Of a DNA stretch of 64,000 nucleotides, positions 23,196-35,334 are shown in pieces. A program made the position numbers and the translations under genes. This stretch comes from Aaosphaeria pasadenensis (taxonomy: Eukaryota; Ascomycota; Dothideomycetes; Pleosporales), in contig JAKLMB010000026.1 in NCBI GenBank assembly GCA_022813625.1, forward strand, positions 531,698 to 595,697, in the 5' to 3' direction. The first letter of the stretch is position 1. Each line of letters starts with the position of its first letter. The notes below the pieces were generated by a model that did not search any database, was not told the origin of the DNA, and saw only the letters and a program-made list of their open reading frames with translations.

Positions 23196-24001
23196 GTTGG
23201 CAAGATGTCGTAGTACGATATGAGGTTGCGCCCGTGGTTTATATGAGAATGGTGACGACGACAACGACGACGACAATAACAACGATGTTGATGACGATGG
23301 TGATACTGACAGTGCTTTGGAAGGTTTAGGCAATTGACGGACCAGGACAAACAGCATGAAGGGTGGTTTGACTGGGTTGAAGTATGTGTGTAGGTTGTTA
23401 GTGGGGGACGCAGGTCCTCTGACATGATTGACCGAGGTGAAGTACTTAATAGGCAATACATGCTAAGTAGGCACAACGGGTACCTACAACTACCACTTGT
23501 ACCTACGAGTACCTACCTAGGCATTGCTAGGGTAATTCATGCTATGCTGCAATCAGTAAATATCTGGTACGACTCTGGAGGTAAGATGGAGTAGTGTAGT
23601 CAGATGTGGTCCTCGGCAGGTGAAGTGTGATTATTTGAAGAGCCATTCCATGTTCATCATTGTTACCAAAGTATCAACTGTAACTATAATAGATGATGAT
23701 CATAATAATTATAATACTCATATTGATAGTACTCTGATAGAGGGGTGATCGGTTTCCTGTCTTGGTCGGCGCTGCCAAGACTTGCGGAAATCTCCCAATA
23801 TGACCCAACAGTGAAGTGAACACACCCAGACCCGACCCTGAGTTGTGTTGCCTGTCCTGTCCTGTCCTGTCCTGTCTCCAATTCGCGTGCGTCAGTCCCG
23901 AAATTCCAACCCCTCAACTGCAAGAGCTACGAACCCAGCAGCAGCAACCCAAAGCAGGTACCGCTCTGTGCTGTCTCTCTCCTACGATCCCTCGCGGCAC
24001 C
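23196..24001. promoter_or_regulatory. Divergent promoter region between PPAT and WD40 genes
   Basis: The two genes are transcribed away from each other. It contains clustered gtacctac/cctaggta-type motifs at about 23478-23521, an AT-rich stretch at about 23690-23730 and a (cctgt)5 tandem at 23851-23875. The WD40 frame is open back to 23816 but the selected ATG is at 24002. Confidence 0.45.
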
Positions 24002-24391
24002 ATGCCGTTCCATTCCCACCACTCCAACAATGCGCAGCAGAACTCTCCAGCCGCGGGCATCTTCCAGGCTGCGCAGGCCTTGGGCGCCATCGGGGCGCCC
24101 ACCGGCAACCTCAGAGTCGCAGCGACCGGGCAGACAAACGCAGGGACAGATGCCTTGATGCCTGGCAGTGGGAATGCTCCTGGTGTTCAGTCTCCCACAG
24201 GGAATGCATCCAGCAGTCAATCTCATCTCGTAGGCGGAGGTCAAGCGCCGGCTGCCTCAGCTCCACCACAGTCCAACAGTAGCTCTTACGACCCTCTCCG
24301 CCGCGCGCCGACCTTAAGGACCGAAGAATTGCATATTCCAACCTCCTCTCATACACCGACAACTGCGCAACACCATCTCCACCAGCAGCAT

Positions 24392-24422
<31 letters not shown>

Positions 24423-26481
24423 TCCATCAGCCGCAGCATCAGCACCTGCAGCAGGTGTACAATTCTCCAGACCAGTATTCCACAGGCTCGGCGCCCAACA
24501 TTGGTCTCCACCAAGCTACCCCACAAGCCTCGCAATACTCCAATCCACCACCACCTGCCTCCGCCGGCGTCCCTGGCAGTCTACAAGCTGGAAACAACCC
24601 TCAGCAACACCTGCAACTGCAGCAGCAACTGCAACAACGGCCGGGCCCCTCTTCTGCATACACCGCTCCCTCGACCGTCCCTACTGTGCCCCAGATCAAC
24701 ACCAATGCCCAGCAATATACCCTTCCTACGCGATCCAACACCATGAGTCAATCACAACATCCCTCCTCGCATACCTATTCACGATCAAGCCCTGCCGGTC
24801 TAGGGCCAGATCAGAAATACATTCCTTTCTCGAATACCCCAGAGAACCCCAACTCGAAATATGTCGCCGGCACGCCCGCTCAGAAATATTATCCTGCCGG
24901 TGCAGCGTCCAATTCACCACTCGGCCTTGCCGACATTCGGCCCCGCGCAAACTCGAACATGGAAGAGTCGGCCATGGTCGGGGGACAGTTCTTCAATGAC
25001 AGTGATCGCTCACCGTCCAATAGCAATTACCTCGCGCCATGGCCTGTATATGCGTTCGATTGGTGCAAATGGAATGTCCCTCCCGGCAACGGTGCAGGAA
25101 AGATGGCTGTCGGAAGCTACCTCGAAGATACGCACAATTTCGTACGTTCTCCCTCCCTTGTCCCTTACCTCATGAGCTTTCCCATGACTGATTGCACTCG
25201 CCATAGATCCAAATCATTGATACCCAGCTTTCCCCCCAAGATCCATCCACGCCTGGCGCACCATCGATCGGACTCTCCTACGAAAAGATAGCCGAAGCTA
25301 CCTGCTCATACCCAGTGACACGCATACTTTGGGAGCCTCCGAGTGGCCAGAAGCAAAGCACCGACTTACTTGCAACAAGTGGAGTAAGGGAAAACATTGC
25401 AAAGGTGAAGGTGCATCAGGCTGACAATATTCCAGGACCACTTGCGGCTCTGGTCATTGCCGTCGTCTGCTGGCTCGAATATCAGCAACACAATCACTCG
25501 AACATCCTCAGTTAATACCCGAGATCCCGCCCCTCAGAAACTCACTCCTCTTGCACTCCTTTCAAACTCCAAAACTCCTGAACATACCGCACCTCTTACC
25601 TCGCTCGATTGGAACACGATGTCCCCGAAGCTCATCATCACGTCGAGCATAGACACAACCTGTACTATATGGGACATTCCCACCCTGACAGCCAAGACAC
25701 AGCTCATTGCACATGACAAGGAGGTGTTCGACGTGCGCTTCTGTGCTGGTAGTGTTGACGTTTTCGTTAGCTGTGGTGCGGATGGCAGTGTCCGCATGTT
25801 TGACCTTCGAAGTCTTGAGCACAGTACTATCATCTACGAGCCCTCCGAAAAATCTCCCAACGACAAAGACAAGGGTAAGGATACATGTCATTGCAAGTGT
25901 TAACGAAAATTGCTTACTAAATCCTTACAGGCTCTCCTGGTCGCATGTCTCCCACCAAGGCCCAGCAGACCATGACCTATGCTCCTCCCCTACTTCGCCT
26001 GGCCGCATCTCCACACGACTCTCACCTCTTGGCTACCTTTGCCGCCGACTCCTCTCTCATTCGTATTCTCGATGTTCGACAACCAGGCCAGGCATTGTTA
26101 GAACTCCGAGGCCACTCTGCTTCTGTCAATTCGATAGAATGGAATCCTTCACGACGTGGCATGCTTGCATCCGGCGGAGACGATTCTCTTGTTCTCGTCT
26201 GGGATCTGCTCCACTCTCAGAACGGCGCGGTTATCAACAGCGAAACTCCTGGATCAATGCAGCCTCAAGCTCAAGTCGCACAGCAGCCAATCAATGGTGG
26301 TGCCAACCAACCCACTGCTGGCCAAGGAGGAACCGCGAACCAAAAGGGACCTTACGCAAGCTGGAGGTGCGACTACGAGGTTGGTAATCTAAGCTGGGCA
26401 CCCCAAAGCGCATTGACTGGACAAGGGGGAGAGTGGGTTGGTGTTTCTGGCGGCAGAGGCATCTGGGGTGTGAAATTATGA
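24002..26481 (+). CDS. WD40-repeat protein, DCAF7/AN11 (WDR68) type, with Q-rich N-terminus
   Basis: Four exons (24002-25141, 25207-25383, 25436-25874 and 25931-26481) give 768 aa. The WD40 propeller occupies the C-terminal half. Strand and WD signatures include WPVYAFDWCKWN, ATSGDHLRLWSLP, SSIDTTCTIWDIP, VSCGADGSVRMFDLR, TFAADSSLIRILDVR and ASGGDDSLVLVWDLL, as in plant TTG1/AN11 and animal DCAF7. These proteins are adaptors that bind DYRK/HIPK kinases and DDB1-Cul4. DHLRLWSLP is rebuilt across intron 2, supporting the model. The first about 350 residues are an added low-complexity region rich in Gln, Ser and Pro with a Gln/His run (about residues 125-150). Animal homologues are about 340 aa, so the N-terminal half is a fungal extension. 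Confidence 0.9.
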
Positions 26482-27449
26482 TTGGGATGTTGACCGTCCG
26501 GGTCATGCCCAGGCTTTTCTGCCTTTCCTAGTATCAATCGGGGCAATGAGTATTGTATGATTTGACGAATGTTGAGTAAGAACGCGAAACTTCCTTTCAG
26601 GACCTGTCTGGAGAAAGACTAAAGAAGCAGGGAATGGGACCCGACTGTGATGCCTCTGACTATCACTGTCTTCCGCCATTCAATTAGCATCATTTTGGAG
26701 CGGGGCATTGTGAGCCTTGGAATTTCTTTTATATTGTTTTCTCTAACGGATCTCTTGATACCTCGAATCATATATACCGCATGATTCTCCACTTCTACAA
26801 TAAATGCTCAGGGAGCTATCATCTCTCCCAGTATCTTTGTCGATTTGGGTAGAATCCGAAAACATTTTCAGCTTTCCTCATCGTGCCTTATCCAAGATTA
26901 CTATTCGTTGGGTAAATGCTCTACTCACTTGATGATACGCATGGGATATCCATTGCCATTTCCCCAAATCTGGAAGCAGTGTTTGTCGAATATTGTAGGT
27001 AGGTGAGGTGGCTCACCTAAGTACCTTGGGTTTCCATATCAAGCTGGCTCTCACTCATGTCCTTCCCTTTCCCTCCCTTATTTACCGCTCGAGTCTGTCC
27101 TTGATAACTGAAAGTCGGCACCTCACTTTCAGATCTCGTCTCATGCACAGCTCATCTTCACCGTTTACTTCACCGAACTCTCGCCCTTAAATCTAGCACG
27201 CCGTCCTTTCACTTTTTTATCACGCGGCAATTGCAACGATGATTATACGTCCTAGTGTACCGCCATGCGTAGTAAAGGTCTTGGCACTTTCACCATCCAG
27301 ATATATATCTGGATTTGTACGATCTCTTTTGAGTAGCTTCCATCTGACTTGACTTCAACCTAACCGTCGCTTTGAGGATTGTCTGAAAGAGCTGTTTTCT
27401 CTTCTCGCAGATCTGTTGCCACATACAATCCGTGTATCATCCATTCATC
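26482..27449. other. Intergenic region, WD40 3' UTR and DUF7587-like gene promoter
   Basis: Tandem (+) genes flank this region. It has a compact inverted repeat with 7-bp arms at about 27003-27022 (aggtgag, spacer gtgg, ctcacct) adjacent to taagtacctt. C/T-rich sequence at about 27050-27190 fits a core promoter. No gene seen. Confidence 0.4.
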
Positions 27450-29821
27450 ATGAGCAGTATGTGGAGGCGTGAGGAAGGGATCGCTCACAATATGGGTGTC
27501 TTCATGTACCAACCGCCGACGGAGGTTAGGAACGCGGCCATCCGTGGTCAAAGGCCACCAATACAGAGGCTTGGGAATGTTCATCATCATCAAGGTATGA
27601 AAGGCTCACCTCTATCTGGATGAGACTCTCTTATTAACATATCAGGTCTACTAGAGGCGACGAGCCACGAATCAGATGAGGAGTGTTTCATCGACACCAC
27701 TGAAGCTGAACCTCCGCTACATACCCCCCAAATCATAAATTCTGGTGTAGCTGAGACTGGCAGTAACCTCGACGATTTTGTTCAGCAGCTCCGCGCAGCT
27801 ATTGACGAAGAATCAGACAGTGAGGAGTGCAACTCGGTTTCCAGTCCTCCCTCCTCCGCACGCCTCACCTCGCAGTCTTCTGCGCTGACTTTGTCGACAC
27901 CACCATTGACAAACGTGGAGCGTGTTAGCGATCCATCAACACCCTGCCCGCGTCGGAATTCTCCTGAGCGTGTAATCGAAAGCGATCATTTTGATCCTCA
28001 ACAGCAAAATTTCTTGTCAGAATCTGTCATTCGACGTCCAGACTGGCTAAGGACCCGACGCGATCAAGGCCCGGTAGATTGGGATACCCGTGCTTCGAAC
28101 ACTGAGACGGTCGACATAACACCGAGAGATCTCGATAGAAACTCTAGGCACAATTGGACCGAATCAGAACGCGTCGTGGTTATGGTGTTATATCGATGGT
28201 ACCAATGTAGCGACAAGGAGTGTTCAACCATCTTCAATGCCATCTACCCGTCCGATACGCCTCTCAGAGGAAATGTCATCAGGGTATGTCCCAAAGCTAA
28301 TTCGAAGATTGAAGAACGTAAATCTAACCATCACGATAGATACAATTTGAGACACGGGGCAATCATGAGCTCCGGCGCTCTTTCTTTGCAGTGCCTTTTG
28401 ATGACCCTGATCATCTGTATGCGAACGTAAGGCGGCTAGTAGAGAATGTGAGTTTTAAGTTCTATTAATTATAATGGAGAGCTAACCTTTTAACCAGACA
28501 AGCCAATCTCTTGGGATTGAGCTTCGACACCGATCACTGTTGAACGGTAACATGCACCGGAACGAAGGACTCGTGTCAGAGACCGACCGTCTCGCCTATC
28601 TGAGAGGCGATTTCGCCAGGAGCAGCAGCCTACACACGCCGAAATCCACGAGTAGCCCTTGGAGCGGACGTCGAATTCTATACATCGATGACCACGAGGG
28701 CTTTAGTGATGTCGAGATTGGGCCATCGCCGACGTTTTCGTTTTCGAGCGAATCGAATGATACCGTCGTTGTCGGCCGATCGGATTTCAACCTTGCGTTC
28801 CGTGTGTGGTGTGAAGATACGTCGTGCGTTATACCCACCCACTGGATACGAGAGACGTACTCACAACACGCTTTAGTTACACGCAGTATGATAAAGCTCT
28901 GGGGTTCCGCGCTAATCGGTACATCGGCTGTGTGCATGTCCCTGATCCCATAGATCTCGAAACCCAGCCAGACTTGTTCTACAATGAGGTTGCAAGTCAC
29001 ATGAGCAAAACCGGAGGCGCGTCGTCCAGGTTCATAAGTGTGGTCAGTAGTTCCGAAAATCGATCGACTATTCAGAAACTGACTGTAGACTGTCTAGGTA
29101 TCTTCATTTATTCAGCTTCTCAAGATCGCCGAAGAAAAGGGAGAAAATTCAAAGATAGCCGCTATAGATCTTGATAGGATCCTAGATAGGTCAGCATACA
29201 GAGCATATGATGTCGTAAAAGAGCTCAGAAGGAGATCCTTATACTCTTTTAGGTACTCAGGTATAAAAATATCCAAATGCAACATAATTACCAGCAGAAG
29301 ATGCTAACACGTCACCTCTAGCAAGTGCCGAAACCATTATCCACGGAGAGATCCCCAAAGCCGCCATCCTCGCTATCATCGACTTTTCAGAGCTGAAACG
29401 CCTGACACCCAACTGCATCGTGGACTTCCTGAAGCTCCCAATCTTTGCCACAGGATCGGTGCGCACGATAGTCCCCCAGCTTCGGGAACTCGGACACCAC
29501 GTCGATCCTAACTTCAGCTATGTCTGTGGCAGCATCTCACGTCTTCTCGGACTACATCAAGAAGCCGCCTCTCTGCGTCACATCCAAGAACTCGTTTCGT
29601 TCCTGGTAGATGGATGGAGCTTGGTCGTCGAGAGCGATGCCGAGTATCTGAAATTCTGTGCTGACGTGTATGCGCAGACGCTTTCAAGTGATATCCACGA
29701 CGCCTCGGACGTCGCGGACGCATTCATTGCCGGGATTAAAGGTGGTGAGGAGAACTTGTTGCGTTTTAGTGGTGGATCTGGACAGCGGCGGGCTCGAAAA
29801 CGCAGGAGAGCTTCTTCTTAG
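27450..29821 (+). CDS. Multi-exon hypothetical protein with a DUF7587-like domain
   Basis: Exons read as 27450-27594, 27646-28283, 28340-28447, 28498-about 28810, an exon ending at 29042, 29098-29260 and 29322-29821. The N-terminal third is Ser/Pro-rich and acidic. A SANT/Myb-like helix region follows (HNWTESERVVVMVLYRWY, then CSTIFNAIYP). The later part has FRVW, then a Tyr/Phe-rich stretch with GFRA, a His, SSRFISVVSSFIQLLKIA, IAAIDLDRIL and TIIHGEIPKAAILAII, the arrangement I associate with the fungal DUF7587 family. The C-terminus is basic (QRRARKRRR), a likely nuclear signal. One junction near 28810-28880 is unresolved: the frame before FRVW-CEDTS and the frame containing SYTQYDKALGFRA differ, so there is either an intron with an atypical donor or a frameshift. 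Function unknown. Confidence 0.6.
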
Positions 29822-30767
29822 CATCTGCAATGCATGCACCGAAGTTGACTGCAAGTCGAGATGTGCGTGGCGCTGCGTTTCCTTCCTTTTCTGCGCTTGC
29901 ACGATGAGCTGCGCTTGAGATCGATTAGCTTGTTATTTTCACTATGATTGCTCGTCTCGGAAGGGCAGGGCAGCGCGTTTCCTCGTATCTGAGATTTTCT
30001 TTAGATGTAACCAGTGTTCGAGATGTACTCTTATCTTAGATGGCGAACATGGGAAACGAGGTACTTAATCAAATACTTAGCAAGAGCGTTTCGAAAGCAA
30101 TAGGAGTCAAGCCTTTGTCGTCCATGTACCAGGGCAGCAGAACTAACCTCCCCCTTTCTTCATCGAGCAACATCACGACGTCAAACTTCAGAGTGCAGAC
30201 AGTTAAAACCATCGTGTAAACGCATTTCTATTTCTTCGCTCTATGATTATTCATGACGAAGGCATGGGGGGGTATAACATAACGACTACAAAACTACAAC
30301 GTATTTCCACAAGAGAACAGGGGCGCCATGGTGGTGTATGGTGGGAAGGAAGCTCCTTTTGTTTTCTTGTTGTTGTTGTCTGTAGAAAAGAAACACTGCT
30401 TCTGCCTTCCTGTTCTTTGCTCTTCTTCCTTCTCTCCTCTCTTCACTCACTCCTCTTACTGACGACATCTTGATATATCTTGTTTCTATAAGTTCGGGGG
30501 ATATCTAGACTCTTGTCTTGTTTTCTTTCCGTTTCACGCGTCCATCCATTCATACACACCAACATCTTGAAAAGCCAGGCTTGGAAGACAGTCTCCGCTG
30601 CTGCAAAGCTGGCGAAAACAACCCCCCAAAATCGACGAATAGTAACACAACAACAAACGAAGCCAAATTGCAAACCAAACAAACCAAAACAACCTCCTCG
30701 CAACCTGCATGCCCTGCTCGAGTTGGAGCGTGATCTTCGGGAAGAACGTCGGCAAGGTAAGGGGGTT
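29822..30767. other. Convergent intergenic region
   Basis: Between the DUF7587-like gene (+) and carbonic anhydrase (-). C/T-rich tracts occur at about 30350-30460 and an A-rich segment at 30600-30690. Taken as 3' UTRs; no gene supported. Confidence 0.4.
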
Positions 30768-32082
30768 TTAAACGATGATGGCGAGCACGCTGGTGGGCTG
30801 GCCCGAGATCTCGCTGAGGACGATGGTCTGTCCCTTGGTGACGGCAGGTGCGCCGGCAACGGCCTCGACGGTGGGCGTGGGCTCGGTACCATTGCCAGTG
30901 CCCTCGCCGCCGCCGGTGCCAGGCTGGGGGACGGCAGGGGCAGGGAACTGCTCGGCGGTGCCGGCCTTGGTGGCGACTTCGATGAGGTTGACGCCCATGT
31001 CGAGGTCGGCCTGGGTGTAGCGGGCGTTGAACCCGACGATAGGCTTCATCGCGTTGTAGATGTCAACGGGCATGTCCATGGGGTTCTGAGCGATCAGGAA
31101 GGTGACGCCCCCGGCGCAGGGAGGCGTGGTGAGAGATCCAGAGTATTGGTAGAGAGGGCTGTCCTGGACGTGCTGGACGAGACCGGCGAAGTCGAGGCCG
31201 CCCTCGATGGCCGTCTTGGTGCCGGGGTTGGCGATGGCCTGTAGGTGTGGTTGCAACCCGGTAAGGAGTGGGTTGGAGGCGGCATCGGCCGACATTTGGA
31301 ACAGAACGGATATGACGACGATAGTGTTGGGGTCGGCTGTTTAGAAGAAAGTCTGGTCAGCTATCATGTTCAATGCTATAGGTGCGCTTGCATATATGCG
31401 TTTCAGACTTGGCTTCGGGTTTTGTGATGTGGGTGAACATCAGAACGGAAAGCTTATGTCAAGCAGGGGCTCTGGTAGGTGCCACCACGACGAATGCATT
31501 GCAGTCTAGCATTGCTAGAGAGGAGGAGTGGAAGGCCACCGGTTGAATTCAGTTGGAATTACTTACTGCGGGCTTCGTGCACAATGTGCATCTCAGCAGG
31601 ATAGTACTCGCCGTTGACGAGATGCTCGCCAGGGAAATGGAAGTGAGCCTGCTTGATGACCAAGTCCTGGTCAGCGACCTTGGTCGTGCCATTGATGACA
31701 AGCTCAACGGTGGTGCCCAAGTTCTCAAACTCGACAGCCTGCTGAGGGATATCGATTGTAGGCTTGTCGGCTGAGATGGGAATGACACCATCGACTGTTC
31801 AAACGTGGTGTTAGCTGGCTTCATCACATATGATTTGCAACCTTTTATCATGTCTCAAGGGGAAAGCTTACCAACGTTGATGGGCGATTGTGTGGTTCCA
31901 CTCTTGCACTCTTCGTTCTCGGGAGCAATGGATGCCCAGTTGAGTGGACCGATCAGACCAGTGTATCCGAACTGACCGACCTGAACGACACCCTCCTCAC
32001 CCTCTGCACGCTTGAACTTGCTGAGCCCAGAGAGGCAAGTAGCCGAAGCCGTTCCGGCAAGAAGAAGAGACTTGAAAAGCAT
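30768..32082 (-). CDS. Secreted alpha-class carbonic anhydrase
   Basis: Reversible hydration of CO2 outside the plasma membrane. Three exons (32082-31872, 31794-31567 and 31336-30768) give 335 aa. An N-terminal signal peptide (MLFKSLLLAGTASA) is followed by a dibasic KR that could be a Kex2-type site. Alpha-CA hallmarks: GPLNWASI, CKSGTTQSPINV, the zinc-ligand region AHFHFPGEH (two His) and MHIVHEA (third His and a conserved His/Glu context), and SLTTPPC containing the catalytic-pocket Thr. Two Cys (in CKSG and TPPC) can form the usual disulphide. The C-terminus is a Gly/Pro/Thr linker (about residues 285-305) then a short hydrophobic end. All zinc His are present, so the enzyme is probably active. 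Confidence 0.92.
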
Positions 32083-34370
32083 GATTGACTGAGATGTGTC
32101 TGTTGACTGGATGTGCTGTGGTGGTGCTTGTCGTCAAGTGATTATAGATATGTAAACCTTTATAAGGGACACCGGAATAGAGTAGCGGGCTTGTATGGGG
32201 AAAGAGAGAAAAAGAAAGGAAGCTGAAGTGTATATCAAAGCTCGATCGGTTCCCGTATATGAGGATTCCAGCTGCTAGATATAACCACAAGCGGTAATAA
32301 TCAGTGCTACGCTCTGCGTGCACGTCAATTAGATTTGGAAAAGAATAAGGCCGCAGGATCGACCTAGCTAAGCCTTGGATATGAAGTGTTGATAGAAGAG
32401 GGCGTGGAAAAGAAACGAAGCACCCAAACAGCGAGAGGCGAAGCAAACTTCAAAGAAGGTAATCGGTAAAGGTAAGAGAGAGAGGGAAACAAAGTGGGAT
32501 CACTAAGAGCTGATATATAGACTCAGCACGTTAAAATGCGCCTCAGATCTGATGCATTCACGGTGCCTCCGTGCTCCCAGAATACATAGCTACATTGTGT
32601 TTTGCGTATGCGTCTTGTCAGCCAAGCGGCGGCTGCAGAGCCAAGTCATACACACAAGAGAATCCGGGCGGTCCTCTAGGCTTTAGAGAGCACTGAAAAG
32701 ACTCGGTATCCGGGGTTTTGTGTAGGTGCGTAGCTGGCCAGGGTGTGAAATGGCCTGAGGCCAAGACAAAGTCCGCTGGGAGGAGCTTAGCAGGGTCGGC
32801 AGGGTTTGGCATACCGCTCAGCGGGAGTCAAGCATTTTGTGATGGATGCTTAGGAATCCCTGCTTTTACATGGCAAGTTGGGGGAACAGGGCATTGACGT
32901 CCTGGACAAACGTCGCTCTGGGGTCTAGTGGCTTTGACGAAAGAAGTAAGTCGTTTGAAGATCCGCGTCTCGGGCAACTTTGATTGTACTCTTCTCGTAG
33001 AAGGAATATCATTGCATGTTCCTGATAAAGATCCGCGTCGATTACTTCTGAACTTGGGTGCTGTGGATACAATACATGTCAACACGAAGCGAAAGGCTTA
33101 GCCGCATGTCACCAACCCGTCCCCCAACACACGTTCAGATGCAGACAGAATGCTTTCATGAATTGCATCATTGCTCTTCGATGACCGATGGATTTCTGCA
33201 TGTCCCAGAGCCTCGGGGGAAGATCCATAGACGAATACGAAATGCTTCTTTTGCGTCGAAGATTGGTGATTGTCTGAAACGCATGTGGAAACAGCTTGAC
33301 ACGCATGGGAAGCAGGCAAATGGACGAGACTGGACAGACCCTGGGGGTAGTCGACGAAAAATGATCCGATTCTTTGCCCTATCCTTTCTGTTCGCGAGTT
33401 CGTAATTGGCCCCCCGACTACTAACCCTGCCCATTCTGTGACAACATGACAGACCCTGGGACCTGGATGAGGTCTACTATACCGAGAAGGGGAAGAAAGG
33501 GGAAAGGAAAATGCTGGACAGTGGAAGGGATTTGACGTATCAGAGTCGGCCAGTGTCCCTGGTTGAGAGGAGATCAAGCGTTCGCCCACAAGTATTCAGA
33601 TGTCACTGTCATTTCAGCAGCAATTAGTGCCATTATTGAGTGATTAGTATTCTGTCTTGGGGGTTGTCGTCGTAAAACTACCTAGGCAGGTGGATAGAAA
33701 ATGATACTATAATAGTAGGTGAGCCAAGACTTGGGAGTCCAGAATTCTCCCTCCCCCCAAGCGGAAAACCCACGTTCCCACGCTAGAGTCCCTCCAAACG
33801 CTCTCCACCCCCCGTAAAATCAGCCCACTTCTAAAACAAAAGAGCCTCAGATTTAGGGGAAATCGTGGGTTTCGTCACCGACTGTGGCTTTTTAATTGCC
33901 TCGATATTCCTCCCTTTCCTCAAATTACGCCGTAGCTTTATTAACCCCCTCTTTCCCCCTCTCTAGGCGCCTCTCGGTCCTCCCTAAAAGTCTCATGTAT
34001 TCTTTGACTGACTTGGCAGTATGGCTATGTCGTCTTGCATTTGTAACTACCACAGTAGAGACGGCATCTTACATCCTGGGCCCGGACCTGGACCTGAATC
34101 TGGACCTGAAAGACCTGTGTTGCTGACCGAGGCACGTGTTGCCTCCTTCTCGACAATACGCCTAGTTCATACGAGGTCGCTGCTTAGTTCTGGGATGCGG
34201 ACTGTAGATCTACAACATCCAATCCCGGACACGACTGGTGCGTACTCGTCGCCCTTTCCTTTCGAACAAAGGGACTCGGGCCAGCTCACTCTACTGCCAC
34301 GGATGCAGACGTGGGCGTGGTCGTGGATGTATGGCTCAGCAACAGTCATCTTACGCAGAAGGAGAGGTCT

Positions 34371-34408
<38 letters not shown>

Positions 34409-35334
34409 CGCCACCGGTATAGGAATTACTGGTTCCAGCAATCTTACCGAGCGTAGGAGTTGTTTTCCGTATGAGCGACGCGTACATGATTGAGGCGATG
34501 CTGACAGGCGAAATGACGGCGGCAAGACTCCAAGACTCCGCAAGAGAATCAAGGAACAACCAGCGCAGGTGATGATGAGGAAATAGTTAAAGAGTAGTTA
34601 TTGATATATTGCGCCGACTGCCTAGAGAAAGGACAAGACGTTGGTCGACCGTTGAGCATTCGGACCGAGACTTGTTCACTGACCCCCCAAAGCGATTGCT
34701 TTGCACTTTGCACTGACTTGCAATTGGCCGGCCGATCCGGCAGGTAAGGAGCGATGGCCCACGCGACGAAGATATGTATACCTACAGTGGATACTTGTAT
34801 TGTAGCTTGTCAAACAGCATCTCGGCCAGTAGGAATATGCGCCGAGTCCATAGCTTACAGTTGTTTGAGCGTCTTGCTATCTACGGAGTACGCACGCACT
34901 GTACAACAGTACCTGAAACACGCGATCAACAGATACGAACAAGCGCACATCTTCGCCATATTTTACAGTCAAAACCCGCGGATAGCGAATAGCATCGCAC
35001 GCGTTGTAGGCTTGCCGCTGTTCCAACGCAAATCGGCATAACTACACAGTACTGGTCACCGGCATAATCTCAAACACAGGAGAACTAGAGGGATTACTTT
35101 GCGATTGAAGCTCTACCACTGCATTCCCCGACAAGAACGACACACCCGCAACTCATTTCTATATGTGCTACTAGACCGCAATCTCGGGCGTTCTTGGGAA
35201 ATATTCTGGCGCAGACGCCGTTGTTTGCACCCACCAACCCGCAAAACGCCAACCAATGTCCATGCCTCCTGTATCATTTCAACAATAACGAGTGTCCAAC
35301 GAGTTTCGCTGCAAGTCTCCAATCCAGAGATGCA
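32083..35334. other. Gene-free block of about 3.2 kb
   Basis: Upstream of carbonic anhydrase and downstream of the PPZ phosphatase. It contains the carbonic anhydrase promoter near 32.1-32.5 kb, a CAG run (34371-34407) and an acctgg-rich tandem at about 34085-34115. Open frames are short, mutually overlapping and lack recognisable domains. Confidence 0.45.
34371..34407. repeat. (CAG)12 trinucleotide run
   Basis: Twelve uninterrupted CAG repeats plus one C in otherwise non-coding sequence. It could encode Gln, Ser or Ala depending on frame, but I see no gene around it. Confidence 0.95.

Noticed and set aside
23196..23456. Longer PPAT start at 23456
   Set aside because: The added 87 residues are Ser/Leu/Pro low-complexity without family similarity; the ATG at 23195 gives the usual start and leaves a normal leader.
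33896..34559. Possible polySer/polyGln/polyCys proteins around the CAG run
   Set aside because: They owe their length to the repeat, exist in several frames at once, and show no domain or splice structure.
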